A stretch of DNA of 64,000 bases from JALYOC01 sp036675345 (GTDB taxonomy: Bacteria > Myxococcota > Myxococcia > Myxococcales > Myxococcaceae), in the NCBI GenBank assembly GCA_036675345.1, contig JAKFFE010000044.1:1-64000 (forward strand), in the 5' to 3' direction. The position numbers were made by a program, and so were the translations under genes. The notes under the pieces are model-generated. The model was given only the letters and a program-made list of their open reading frames with translations. It was not told the DNA's origin and did no database searches. Shown piece by piece: positions 9,944 through 18,183 of the stretch (positions are counted from its first letter, which is position 1; every line of letters begins with the position of its first letter).

Positions 9944-12010
9944 TCAGCGACGGCAGTGGGTCAGCGGAATGTGGACCGGGGTCCCGATCGCGGAGGCGTC
10001 CAGCTGGATCGCGCCCTGGCGGGTGGCCTGGGTCCCCGGGCACCGGTACTCGTACTCCACCAGCCCCGGCTCGGCCTCCACCGCCACCCCCAGCTCGACG
10101 CTCTCCCCGTTGCGGCTCACGGTGGCGCCGCGCGGACCGTCGAACACCAGGGTCAGCCGCTGGGTGGAGAGCACCCGCCGAGGCCGCGCCGGGGGGGCGG
10201 TCTCGGGAGGCGCATCCAGCAACACCGTCTCCATCGACTCCGGAGGCTCGCCCCCGGTTTGGGCCTGCGCCGGCGGCGGCGAGGCGGGGGGCCCGGCCCA
10301 GGCCAACCAGGCGACGGCGCCGGCGGCCACCAGCAGCAGCCCCAGCACCGCGGCCACCACCAGCCGTCCGGGGCCCACCGCGCCATCCCGGACCGCGGCC
10401 GGCGGCGGTCCGGAGCCCAGCCGTCTCGGACCGGAGCGGGGAGCGTCGAACAAGGTGGCGTGCTCCGGCTCGTCCTCCTCGAAGTGGGGGGCGTTGGTCA
10501 TCGGCGTCAGCGAAGGCTCGCTGGGCACCGGAGGACCGGCCAGCTCCTGGACCGGCCCGGCGAGGTCGAACAGGGGCGGGTCGATCCCCAGCCGCCGCGC
10601 CGGCGGGGGCGGAAGGCTGCCCTGGCGGGGCCGGGAGGCGGCCGCCTGCAGCGGCACGGTGGACTCGTCCTCGTCTCCGTCCTCCACCGGAGCGTAGCGG
10701 GGCAGCTCCGCGATCTGACGCAGGTTGGGCGGGAGGGTCAGCTCCGGGTCGTCGTCCTCCATCGGAGGGGGCGAGGGGTGGAGACTGCCCGGGCGGGTCT
10801 CGTGGGTGACGCTGGGTTCCGGACCGGAGGAGCCGGCGCTCTGGTAGCGGGCGCCGGAGGGCTTGCGCATCGGCGGGGCGGCGGGCGCCATCGCCCGGCC
10901 CACCTCTCCCGGCGAGGCCAGCTTGGTGGCGGCCCCGGTCCCCGGATCCACCATCTGCTTGCCGCCGGTGATCGTCGGCTTGCGGCTCAGCGCCGGGGCC
11001 GGCCGAACCGGATCGCCGGGGGAGGACTTGGGACCGGAGGGAGGCTTGGAGATCGCCGCCAGCGAGCTCTTCCGGGCCGGCGGGGTGGGCGGCTTGTGGG
11101 TCTCCACCGCCATCCGGGTGGCGTCCTCCTCCGAGCCGAACAGCCGCTCCACGTACTCGCGCAGCTCCTCCTCGCCGGTGGGCAAGGTCGTCGCCAGGAA
11201 CACCTCCAGATCGTGGGCGATCTCGTCGGCCTGCTGGTAGCGACGGGTGCGATCCTTGGCCAGGCACTTCATGACGATCCGCGACAGCTCGGGCGGATAG
11301 TCGGAGCGGAGCACGGCGGGAGGCTGCGGGTCCTCGGAGCGGATCGCGTAGATCACCGCCTCGGTGGACGGCTTGTAGAACGGGCTCTTGCCGCAGGTCA
11401 GCTCGTAGAGCATCGACCCCAGGGCGAACAGATCCGCGCGGTGATCGATCCGCTCCTGGGTCAGCTGTTCGGGGGAGAGGTAGAGGAACTTGCCCTTGAT
11501 CACCCCCGGCTTGCTGCGCTCCATCACCGCGGTGGCCTTGGAGATGCCGAAGTCCACCAGCTTCACCCGGCCATCGAAGCCCACCATCACGTTCTGGGGG
11601 CTGATGTCCCGGTGGATCACCCCCAGCTTGCGGCCGTCCACCCCGGTGGCGTTGTGCGCGTAGTACAGCCCGCCGCACACCCGGGCGGTGACCAGCGCCG
11701 CCACCCCGTAGGGGACGGTGAAGCCCAGCTTGGCCTCCTCCTGGAAGATCTTGCGCAGGTCGATCCCGTCCACGAACTCCATGGCGATGAACATCGAGTC
11801 CTGCAGCTTCCCCAGCTCGTGGACCTGGATGATGTTCTGGTGGTGCAGCTGCGCGGCGATCCGCGCCTCATCCAGGAACATCTGCACGAACTCCGGCTCG
11901 TGCGAGAGGTAGGGGAGGATCCGCTTGATCACCACCTGCGCGCCGGTGGTCTCATCCCGGGCCAGGAACAGCTCCGCCATCCCGCCCACGGCAAGCCGCT
12001 TGAGCAGCAT
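9944..12010 (-). CDS. Membrane-anchored Ser/Thr protein kinase
   Basis: 688 residues. The N-terminal kinase domain has a Gly loop (LAVGGMAELFLA), Lys29, HRDISPQN at 133-140 and DFG at 153-155; the activation segment ends SPEQ. The HRDISPQN loop is typical of myxobacterial kinases. A long Pro/Ser-rich low-complexity linker (about 290-545) leads to one membrane helix at about 549-573 and a C-terminal region of about 115 residues with a beta-rich PEGA-like end. The kinase would be cytoplasmic with the C terminus outside. The frame has no start codon before 12010, so the protein begins just before the Gly loop, 8 residues shorter than usual. It follows the beta-oxidation genes by 52 bases. Confidence 0.9.
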   Translation of the reverse strand: MLLKRLAVGGMAELFLARDETTGAQVVIKRILPYLSHEPEFVQMFLDEARIAAQLHHQNIIQVHELGKLQDSMFIAMEFVDGIDLRKIFQEEAKLGFTVPYGVAALVTARVCGGLYYAHNATGVDGRKLGVIHRDISPQNVMVGFDGRVKLVDFGISKATAVMERSKPGVIKGKFLYLSPEQLTQERIDHRADLFALGSMLYELTCGKSPFYKPSTEAVIYAIRSEDPQPPAVLRSDYPPELSRIVMKCLAKDRTRRYQQADEIAHDLEVFLATTLPTGEEELREYVERLFGSEEDATRMAVETHKPPTPPARKSSLAAISKPPSGPKSSPGDPVRPAPALSRKPTITGGKQMVDPGTGAATKLASPGEVGRAMAPAAPPMRKPSGARYQSAGSSGPEPSVTHETRPGSLHPSPPPMEDDDPELTLPPNLRQIAELPRYAPVEDGDEDESTVPLQAAASRPRQGSLPPPPARRLGIDPPLFDLAGPVQELAGPPVPSEPSLTPMTNAPHFEEDEPEHATLFDAPRSGPRRLGSGPPPAAVRDGAVGPGRLVVAAVLGLLLVAAGAVAWLAWAGPPASPPPAQAQTGGEPPESMETVLLDAPPETAPPARPRRVLSTQRLTLVFDGPRGATVSRNGESVELGVAVEAEPGLVEYEYRCPGTQATRQGAIQLDASAIGTPVHIPLTHCRR

Positions 12011-12062
12011 GTACTTGCCGAACGGGGCGGCGATCTGGGCAGGGGCGTCGATGGTCGTGGGC

Positions 12063-12932
12063 CTAGTAGCGGTAGAAGCCTTCGCCGGCTTTGCGTCCCA
12101 GCTTACCCGCTCTCACCATCTTCTTGAGAAGCTGGGGGGGACGGAAGGCGGGGCTGCCGAGCTCGGCGTACAGATATTCGGCGATCGCCAGGCGCACATC
12201 CAGCCCCACCAGGTCGGTCAGCTTCAGCGGGCCCATCGGGTGGCCGTAGCCCAGCTCCATCGCCCGATCGATGTCCGCGGCGCTGCCCACCCCCTCCTCC
12301 ACCATCCGGATCGCCTCCATCCCCAGCAGGATCCCCAGGCGGGAGGAGGCGAAGCCGGGGTGATCGTTGACCTCCACCAACTGCTTGCCCAGCCGGGTCC
12401 CCAGCTCGCGGGCCCGGGCCAGGGTCTGGTCGGAGGCCTGCAGCGGCCGGACCAGCTCCAGCAGCTTCATCAGATGGACCGGGTTGAAGAAGTGCATCCC
12501 CACCACGCGGGAGGGATCGGTGGCAGCGGCGGCGATCTCGGTCACCGACAGCGAGCTGGTGTTGGTGGCCAAAAGCGCGTCCGGCCGGCACAGCGCGGAG
12601 AGCTTCGCGAACAGCTCCAGCTTCAGCTCCAGCCGCTCGGGGACGGCCTCGATGATCAGATCGCAGTCCGCCAGATCCACCAGATGGACGGTGGTGCTCA
12701 GCAGGCCCAGGGTGGCGGCCTTCTGCTCCGCGGTCACCTTCCCCCGGGCGATCCCCTGGTCCAGGTTGTCGGTGAGCTGGGCCAGCCCTTGCTCCACCTT
12801 GTCGTGGGAGAGGTCGAACAGCCGGGTGCGGACCCCGGCCTGGGCCAGCACCTGGGCGATCCCATGGCCCATGGTGCCGGCGCCCACCACTCCCGCGGAC
12901 TCGATTCGTGCCATCGCCTGGGTGCTTAGCAT
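12063..12932 (-). CDS. 3-hydroxybutyryl-CoA (3-hydroxyacyl-CoA) dehydrogenase
   Basis: NAD-dependent oxidation of 3-hydroxyacyl-CoA, or the reverse reduction, 289 residues, the normal length for stand-alone enzymes. The Rossmann motif GAGTMGHGIA is at about residue 17, catalytic His in MHFFNPVH, NTSSLS motif before it, and the C-terminal helical domain has GYGHPMGPLKLTDLVG. The start ATG at 12932 overlaps the stop of the enoyl-CoA hydratase (TGATG), which implies translational coupling; an internal ATG at 12914 is an alternative. Together the two make consecutive steps of beta-oxidation or butyryl-type metabolism. No thiolase is nearby. Confidence 0.93.
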   Translation of the reverse strand: MLSTQAMARIESAGVVGAGTMGHGIAQVLAQAGVRTRLFDLSHDKVEQGLAQLTDNLDQGIARGKVTAEQKAATLGLLSTTVHLVDLADCDLIIEAVPERLELKLELFAKLSALCRPDALLATNTSSLSVTEIAAAATDPSRVVGMHFFNPVHLMKLLELVRPLQASDQTLARARELGTRLGKQLVEVNDHPGFASSRLGILLGMEAIRMVEEGVGSAADIDRAMELGYGHPMGPLKLTDLVGLDVRLAIAEYLYAELGSPAFRPPQLLKKMVRAGKLGRKAGEGFYRY

Positions 12933-13687
12933 CACCGCTTGCGACCGCGCTTCTCCAGGAAGGCGGTCATGCGGGTCTGCTTCTCCGGAGAGTCGAACAG
13001 CAGCCCCTGCCCCAGCTTCTCGATCGGTCCCGGATCCCCGGTGCGGGCCATGGCGTTGAGGGCCAGCTTGGCCACCTGCACCGCCAGCGGCGCGTTGGCG
13101 GCGATCTGCCTGGCCAGCGCGGTGGCCACCTCCATCGCCTGCCCGGGATCGGTCAGCCGCTCGAAGAGCCCCAACCCGTAGGCCTCCTCCGCCTCGAGGA
13201 TCCGCCCGGTGAACACCAGCTCCTTGGCCCGGCCCAGGCCGATCAGCCGGGGCAGCCGCCAGGTCCCGCCCGCCGCCGGGAAGATCCCCAGGGTGGTCTC
13301 CGGCAGCCCCACCCGGGCGGTGCGACTGGCCACCCGCAGATCGCAGCACAGCGCCAGCTCCAGCCCGCCCCCCAGCGCGTAGCCTTCGATGGCGGCGATC
13401 ACCGGACGGGGAAAGTCCTCCAGCTTCTGGAACAGGCTGGCGTTGAGGGCGAAGAACGCCTCCCGGTGGGTGCGGTCCTTGAGCTCGGAGATGTCCGCCC
13501 CGCTGGCGAAGGCCTGGTCCCCCGAACCGGAGAGCACCACCGCCCGGACCTGATCGTCCGCGGCCAGCGCGTCCAGCTGCACCCCCAGCTCGCGGATCAG
13601 CTCCAGGTTGATCGCGTTGCGCGCCTGCGGACGGTGGAGCTCCAGGAACGCGACCGCGTCCTCGGTGCGGACGTTGAGTGTGGCCAT
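12932..13687 (-). CDS. Enoyl-CoA hydratase/isomerase family protein
   Basis: 251 residues, crotonase fold. The oxyanion-hole segment FASGADISEL and the second motif IEGYALGGGLELALCCDLR are present. Glu in LPETTLGIFPAAGGT corresponds to one catalytic Glu of hydratases; the other should lie in the GGGLELAL helix. Hydrates trans-2-enoyl-CoA to 3-hydroxyacyl-CoA, feeding the next gene, which overlaps it by one base. The longer open frame upstream (to 14533) lies over other genes and is not coding. Start ATG at 13687. Confidence 0.92.
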   Translation of the reverse strand: MATLNVRTEDAVAFLELHRPQARNAINLELIRELGVQLDALAADDQVRAVVLSGSGDQAFASGADISELKDRTHREAFFALNASLFQKLEDFPRPVIAAIEGYALGGGLELALCCDLRVASRTARVGLPETTLGIFPAAGGTWRLPRLIGLGRAKELVFTGRILEAEEAYGLGLFERLTDPGQAMEVATALARQIAANAPLAVQVAKLALNAMARTGDPGPIEKLGQGLLFDSPEKQTRMTAFLEKRGRKR

Positions 13688-13707
13688 GACGCCAGACTCT
13701 AGACGTG

Positions 13708-13766
13708 GCAGTTGGCCCACCGAATTTTCGTGCAGTTGGCAACCTGCGAGAGCGTGTGCAGTTTTG
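13708..13766 (+). promoter_or_regulatory. Three spaced GCAGTT repeats upstream of histone-like gene
   Basis: GCAGTTGGC occurs at 13708-13716 and 13732-13740, and GCAGTTTTG at 13758-13766, so spacing is 24 and 26 bases. They fill the short gap between the divergent hydratase and the histone-like gene and could be operator half-sites. No regulator is identified. Confidence 0.25.
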
Positions 13767-13791
13767 TGATTGCCACTTCCAAGGAGGATGA

Positions 13792-13983
13792 ATGGCCGCG
13801 AAAAAGAAAACGAGCAGTCGGAGCAGCGCCACCAAGAAGAAGACCCCCGCGGGCCGCAGCAAGACCGCGAAGAGCCCGCGTCAGTACAAGGCTGTGCGCG
13901 CCAAGGCGGCACCCAAGGCGAAGGCCAAGGCGCCGGCGAAGAAGGCCGCCAAGAAGACCAGCCGTTCCCGCAAGAGCAGCTGA
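13792..13983 (+). CDS. Histone H1-like Lys/Ala-rich DNA-binding protein
   Basis: 63 residues, almost entirely Lys, Ala, Ser, Arg, Pro and Thr, with AKAAPKAKAKAPAKKAAKK in the C-terminal half, the composition of the histone H1 tail and of bacterial Hc1/Hc2 and AlgP-type proteins. It likely binds DNA non-specifically and compacts the nucleoid. AAGGAGG sits 6 bases before the ATG, the strongest ribosome site in the window, suggesting high expression. No acidic residues, so the predicted charge is extremely positive. Other frames here are shadows. Confidence 0.85.
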   Translation: MAAKKKTSSRSSATKKKTPAGRSKTAKSPRQYKAVRAKAAPKAKAKAPAKKAAKKTSRSRKSS

Positions 13984-14081
13984 CGACGCCCTTCAGGGGG
14001 TGACGCGCTGCGCAAGCGGTTGAAATTCCGAAGGTAAGCAACTGTAGGCAGGAGCCGGCGATAACTCTCGCGAGGTCTCCC

Positions 14082-14765
14082 ATGCTCCCTGCCACGCGCG
14101 TCACCTCCCAGCAGCCCCGCCTCTCCCCGGTCAGCACCGAGCGTGTGGCCGAGGCTCCGCGCCCGCTGCCGGCTCCGGTGGACACCTTCGTGGCGCCGAC
14201 CGCGCCGCTGGGCACCGAGGCCACCCGGCCGGCGGACGGACTCTTGGCGTATCCGGAGCTCTCCGCGGGCCAGCGCAGCCTGCTGGGCGCGGGAGGGGAG
14301 GCGCGGTGGCCGCAGCTGACCACCAAGGAGCGCGGGGTGTTCCTGATGCTCACCGAGCGGCTGGAGGCCAACGGCTTCAACCTCGAGGGGATGTCCCTCC
14401 AGGGAGGCGCGGACGGGATCCACGGGACCCAGACCCGCTTCGAGCTGATCTTCGATCTCCCCAGCGCCGCGAAGCTCAAGGCCCAGCTGGACGCCAAGGT
14501 CGCCGACGGCAGCTTCTTCTCCGAGACCCCCAAGGCCTACTTCCACAAGGAGTTCGCCCAGAGCGGGGCCCGGGAGAACCGGGAGAAGTACACGATGCAG
14601 CTGGGCTTCGGGTCCGGCGGCGCGTTCGTGGACATGGACCGCTACAACCCGCGGACCAGCACCAGCAACTGGGTCAAGCACTGGGGGGAGATCCTCACCC
14701 CCGGCAACATGGATCCGGTGAAGGTGGCCAAGGAGATCGGCACCCCGATCTTCAGCCAGCTGTAG
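14082..14765 (+). CDS. Hypothetical protein
   Basis: 227 residues, family not recognised. The first 60 residues are Pro/Ala/Thr-rich and disordered-looking; the rest is a soluble domain with an early helix (KERGVFLMLTERLEANGF) and aromatic, Gly-rich stretches (MQLGFGSGGAFVDMDRYN). No signal peptide. GAGG precedes the ATG by 6 bases. Its last 14 bases overlap the convergent kinase gene. The Pro-rich start resembles the leaderless subtilase neighbourhood style of secreted or developmental myxobacterial proteins, but no function can be assigned. Confidence 0.72.
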   Translation: MLPATRVTSQQPRLSPVSTERVAEAPRPLPAPVDTFVAPTAPLGTEATRPADGLLAYPELSAGQRSLLGAGGEARWPQLTTKERGVFLMLTERLEANGFNLEGMSLQGGADGIHGTQTRFELIFDLPSAAKLKAQLDAKVADGSFFSETPKAYFHKEFAQSGARENREKYTMQLGFGSGGAFVDMDRYNPRTSTSNWVKHWGEILTPGNMDPVKVAKEIGTPIFSQL

Positions 14766-15927
14766 CAGGGCCGGCGGCCTCCACCGGCGGACGCCGGGGC
14801 AACGAGACCAGGAAGGCCGCGCCCTGCCCCAGCGCGCTCTCCACCCGGATCGTCCCCCCCATCGCCTCTACGATCTGCCGGACGATCCACAGCCCCAACC
14901 CGAAGCCGGGCCGGTTGGCGGAGATCTGGGCCCGCTCGAAGCGATCGAAGATGCGGGCGTGGTCGGAAGGATCGATCCCCATCCCCCCGTCAATCACCCT
15001 CAGCTCCACCCGCTGGCCATCGGCGGAGGGCTCCAGCTGGACCGAGACCTCGCTGCCCGGCCCGTACTTGAGCGCGTTGGAGATCAGGTTGGTCACCACC
15101 TGCTCCACCAGCAGCCGGTCCCACAGCCCGGTCACGTCCCCCTCACACCGCAGGCGCAGCGTGCAGCCCGAGCGCTCCAGGTCGTCCTCCAACTGGGAGA
15201 CGATCAGGCGGACCACCCGCGCCAGATCCACCTCTTCGCGCTGGAGCTTGAGGGCTCCGCTGTCCAGCCGGGAGAGATCCAGCAGGCTGGTGACCAGTCC
15301 GGAGAGACGACGGACGTTGTTCTGGACCTTCTCCAGCTGCTGCAGCAGCTCTCCCCGCTCCACCCCCTCCGGGCGGTGGGCGCGGCGCAGCAGCCGCTCC
15401 AGCAACAGATGGACCGCCATCACCGGGGTGCGCAGCTCGTGGGAGGCGGTGCCCAGGAAGTCGTCGCGGCTGCGCAGCGCCGCGTAGGCCAGCCTCTCGG
15501 CGCTTTTGACCCGCATCAGCGCTCGCACGGTGGCGATCAGCTCCGCCGCCTCGAAGGGCTGGACCAGATAGCCGTCGGCGCCGCTGTCCAGCCCCTCGGT
15601 CTTGCTCTGGGAGGAGACGAAGGCGGCGGAGGTCATCAGCACCGGCACATGCGCGGTCGGCTCCGAGGCCTTGAGCCGGCGGCAGACCTCGAAGCCGTCC
15701 ATCCCCGGGAGGTGGACATCCAGCAGGAACATGTCCGGGACCCGATCCCCCAGCGCCAGGACCTCCTCTCCGGTGCCCAGCGAGAGCACCTCGAAGCCGG
15801 CGCGGCGCAGCAGCTGTTCGGTGACGTAGCGCGGGATCTCCCGGTCGTTGACGTTCACCACCCACGGCCGCAGGCGGACCTGGGGATCGGTGGACGGCTC
15901 GGGCTTTTCGGAGGCAGAGGTGCGCAT
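14752..15927 (-). CDS. Receiver-histidine kinase hybrid with degenerate receiver
   Basis: 391 residues. N-terminal receiver (about 20-140) with the phospho-acceptor Asp70 in LLDVHLPGMDG, but the conserved Lys of the KPF motif is Gln123 (YLVQPF), which usually weakens phosphorylation signalling. It is followed by HisKA with SHELRTP, an N box NLISNALKYG, G1 DGGMGI and G2 GFGLGLWI. No membrane segment, so a cytoplasmic kinase taking input from a partner protein. ATG at 15927 chosen over a TTG at 15948. It starts 33 bases after the stop of the next kinase, implying one operon. Confidence 0.9.
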   Translation of the reverse strand: MRTSASEKPEPSTDPQVRLRPWVVNVNDREIPRYVTEQLLRRAGFEVLSLGTGEEVLALGDRVPDMFLLDVHLPGMDGFEVCRRLKASEPTAHVPVLMTSAAFVSSQSKTEGLDSGADGYLVQPFEAAELIATVRALMRVKSAERLAYAALRSRDDFLGTASHELRTPVMAVHLLLERLLRRAHRPEGVERGELLQQLEKVQNNVRRLSGLVTSLLDLSRLDSGALKLQREEVDLARVVRLIVSQLEDDLERSGCTLRLRCEGDVTGLWDRLLVEQVVTNLISNALKYGPGSEVSVQLEPSADGQRVELRVIDGGMGIDPSDHARIFDRFERAQISANRPGFGLGLWIVRQIVEAMGGTIRVESALGQGAAFLVSLPRRPPVEAAGPATAG

Positions 15928-15959
15928 TGGTGGTGATCGGACGGACAACCTTCGTTCGG

Positions 15960-17963
15960 TCAGGATTCCCGGGAAGTCCCCACCCCTGCATTTTGTAGCG
16001 CGTCGCGGATCCGGTTGATCGCCAGCTCCCGGGACAGGTGCTGCTTGGAGATGATCGCCTCCGCCTCCTGCAGCAGCCGCTTCTGATCCACCATGTCCAG
16101 CACGTGGGAGGTGACCACGATCACCGGGATGGCCCGCGTGCGCGGGTCGGCCTTCAGCTCGTCCAGCACGTCGAAGGCGGTCAGGTCCTTGAGCAGGAAG
16201 TCCAACAAGATCACATCCGGGGCCTCGTTCCGGGCCTGGACCACTCCCTGGTGTCCGTCCGCCGCCTCGGAGAGGACGTAAGGGGACCCCTCCAGGTGCT
16301 TCTTGATCAGGTAGCGGGCGGTGGCGTCGTCGTCGATCACCAGCACCCGCGGGTTGGCGCTGCGCCCGGTGATCACCCGCAGCCGCTTGAGCAGCCGCTG
16401 CTGATCCACCGGCTTGAGCCAGAACTCATCCGCCCCCAGGGCCCGCGCCTTGTGCTCGCGGTTGGTGACGGTGACCACCAGCACCGGGATGTCCTGCGTG
16501 TCCGGTGACCGCTTCAGGTCCGCCAGGAACGCCCAGGAGCTCTCCCCCTCCAGGACCACGTCCAGCACGATCGCCGCCGGCCGGTGGTGCTTGAGCACCT
16601 CGCGGGCCTCATGCACCGAGCGGGCGGGGAGCACGTGGAAGCCGGCCATCACCAGATACTTCTCGTAGACGAACAGCGTCTTGCGGTCGTCCTCCACCAC
16701 CAGGATCGAGGAGGGCCCCACCTGCCGCTGGCGGCTGCGCTCCACCAGCGCGTTCATCTCCTTCACCTCCGCGTGCTGCCGCGGGACGGTGAGGGTGAAG
16801 GTGGAGCCCTTCCCCGTTTCGCTCTGCACCTCCAGCTTGCCGCCCAGCAGCCGGGCCAGGTTGCGGGACAGGGGCAGCCCCAGGCCGGTGCCCTTCTGGT
16901 TCTCCGGAATCGGAGTGGGGACCTGGGCGAACTCCTCGAACACGTGGTCCAGGAATTGGGGAGCGATCCCGATCCCGGTGTCCCGGACGAAGAGGGCGAC
17001 CTCGGTGTCGGTGGCGTTGGCGCCCACCTGGATCTCGCCCCGCTCGGTGAACTTGATCGCGTTGGAGACCAGGTTGCGCAGGATCTGCGACAGCTTGGCC
17101 TTGTCGGTCTCCAGCGAGATTGGGCTGGCGGGAAAGTCGAAGCGCAGCGCCACCTGGGAATCGGCGGGCAGGAGCGGCCGGAGCACGCCCCGCATCGAAC
17201 CCAGGAAGTCGCCCAGGTCGAAGGTCTCCGCGCGCAAGGTGGCCTTGCCCGCCTCCACCTTGGAGAGATCCAGCAGGTCGTTGACCAGGTGGATCAGCTC
17301 CTCCGCCGACTGGCGCACAAAGCCGATCTGCTTGGCCTGCTCGTCGGAGATCGGGCCGTCCCGGGAGTCCAGCAGCAGCTGGGTCAGCCCGAGGATGGAG
17401 TTGAGCGGGGTGCGGAACTCGTGGCTGACGTTGGAGACCACCCGGGACTTCACGTCGGCGGCGCGGCGCAGCTCGTCGGCGCGGTCCTCCAGCTCCGCGT
17501 GGAGGGTGAGCACCCCGCGGTTGGACTCCCGCAGCTGCTCGCTCAGCTCCACCGCCTCCCGCTTCTGCTTGGCCAGCTGGCGGTTGAGGTCCACCACGTC
17601 CGCCATCGCCTCGCTGACCTGGGTCAGCGCCTCGGCGAACTGTTCTGGGATCAGGTGCCCCAGCAGGAACACCGCGCCCTGGTGCGGTTCTCCGGAGAAG
17701 GCCACGGTGACCGCCCTGCCCTCCCGGATCAGCGGCATCTCCCAGCCGGCGACCGGCCCCGCCGAGGCGGCCTCCAGCAGGGAGAGCAGCCGTTCGGAGG
17801 TGCCCGGGGCGGCCAGCGCGGTCAGGCTGCCTCCGGCCTCCAGCCCCAGCAGGCGGGTGGCGCGCGCGTCGGCCAGCTCCACCTTCCCGTCGCGGGTGCA
17901 GACCAGCAGCAGCTCACGGCTGTGCGCTTCGGCGAGTTGGGGCGGCAGGGGAAAACGGGTCAC
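15960..17963 (-). CDS. Hybrid histidine kinase with two C-terminal receivers
   Basis: 667 residues, soluble. Residues 1-110 form a PAS-like sensor, about 115-170 is a coiled coil, and HisKA with phospho-His181 (SHEFRTP) and a HATPase domain (NLVSNAIKF, DTGIGI, GTGLGLPLS) follow. Receiver 1 spans about 418-535 (Asp in IVLDVVL, Lys in FWLKPV); receiver 2 about 539-660 (Asp588 in VILLDFLL, Lys in IISKQ). Both receivers keep the Asp and Lys. Start GTG at 17963. With the downstream receiver-kinase it could form a phosphorelay. No DNA-binding output is present in either protein, so the final target lies elsewhere. Confidence 0.92.
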   Translation of the reverse strand: MTRFPLPPQLAEAHSRELLLVCTRDGKVELADARATRLLGLEAGGSLTALAAPGTSERLLSLLEAASAGPVAGWEMPLIREGRAVTVAFSGEPHQGAVFLLGHLIPEQFAEALTQVSEAMADVVDLNRQLAKQKREAVELSEQLRESNRGVLTLHAELEDRADELRRAADVKSRVVSNVSHEFRTPLNSILGLTQLLLDSRDGPISDEQAKQIGFVRQSAEELIHLVNDLLDLSKVEAGKATLRAETFDLGDFLGSMRGVLRPLLPADSQVALRFDFPASPISLETDKAKLSQILRNLVSNAIKFTERGEIQVGANATDTEVALFVRDTGIGIAPQFLDHVFEEFAQVPTPIPENQKGTGLGLPLSRNLARLLGGKLEVQSETGKGSTFTLTVPRQHAEVKEMNALVERSRQRQVGPSSILVVEDDRKTLFVYEKYLVMAGFHVLPARSVHEAREVLKHHRPAAIVLDVVLEGESSWAFLADLKRSPDTQDIPVLVVTVTNREHKARALGADEFWLKPVDQQRLLKRLRVITGRSANPRVLVIDDDATARYLIKKHLEGSPYVLSEAADGHQGVVQARNEAPDVILLDFLLKDLTAFDVLDELKADPRTRAIPVIVVTSHVLDMVDQKRLLQEAEAIISKQHLSRELAINRIRDALQNAGVGTSRES

Positions 17964-18125
17964 AGGAGAGCCTGGGATCTAATGCCTATGCGCACGATCA
18001 AGAAAGGGAACCGGGGCCTGGGGGAGCCCGTTGTGGTCATGGGCTAACAGTTCTGCCCGGAGTGGTTATTGCCCGGGCGTAAGGGCCAGGCGGGCAGGCG
18101 GGCGCCAGGCGTGCAGAGAAGAAGA

Positions 18126-18157
18126 AAGGCCACGCCCCGATGAAGGGACGTGGCCTT
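18126..18157 (-). terminator. Rho-independent-like terminator after lipoprotein gene
   Basis: AAGGCCACG and CGTGGCCTT form a perfect 9-base stem; read leftward it is followed by TTCTTCTTCTCT. It lies 27 bases past the lipoprotein stop at 18184. The remaining bases up to 17963 hold no gene. Confidence 0.7.
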
Positions 18158-18183
18158 GGGACCACCGGGGACCGGCAGCGTGG

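Noticed and set aside
16584..18047. 487-residue rightward open frame over the hybrid histidine kinase
   Set aside because: Antisense to a protein with unmistakable HisKA and receiver motifs; composition is typical shadow sequence.
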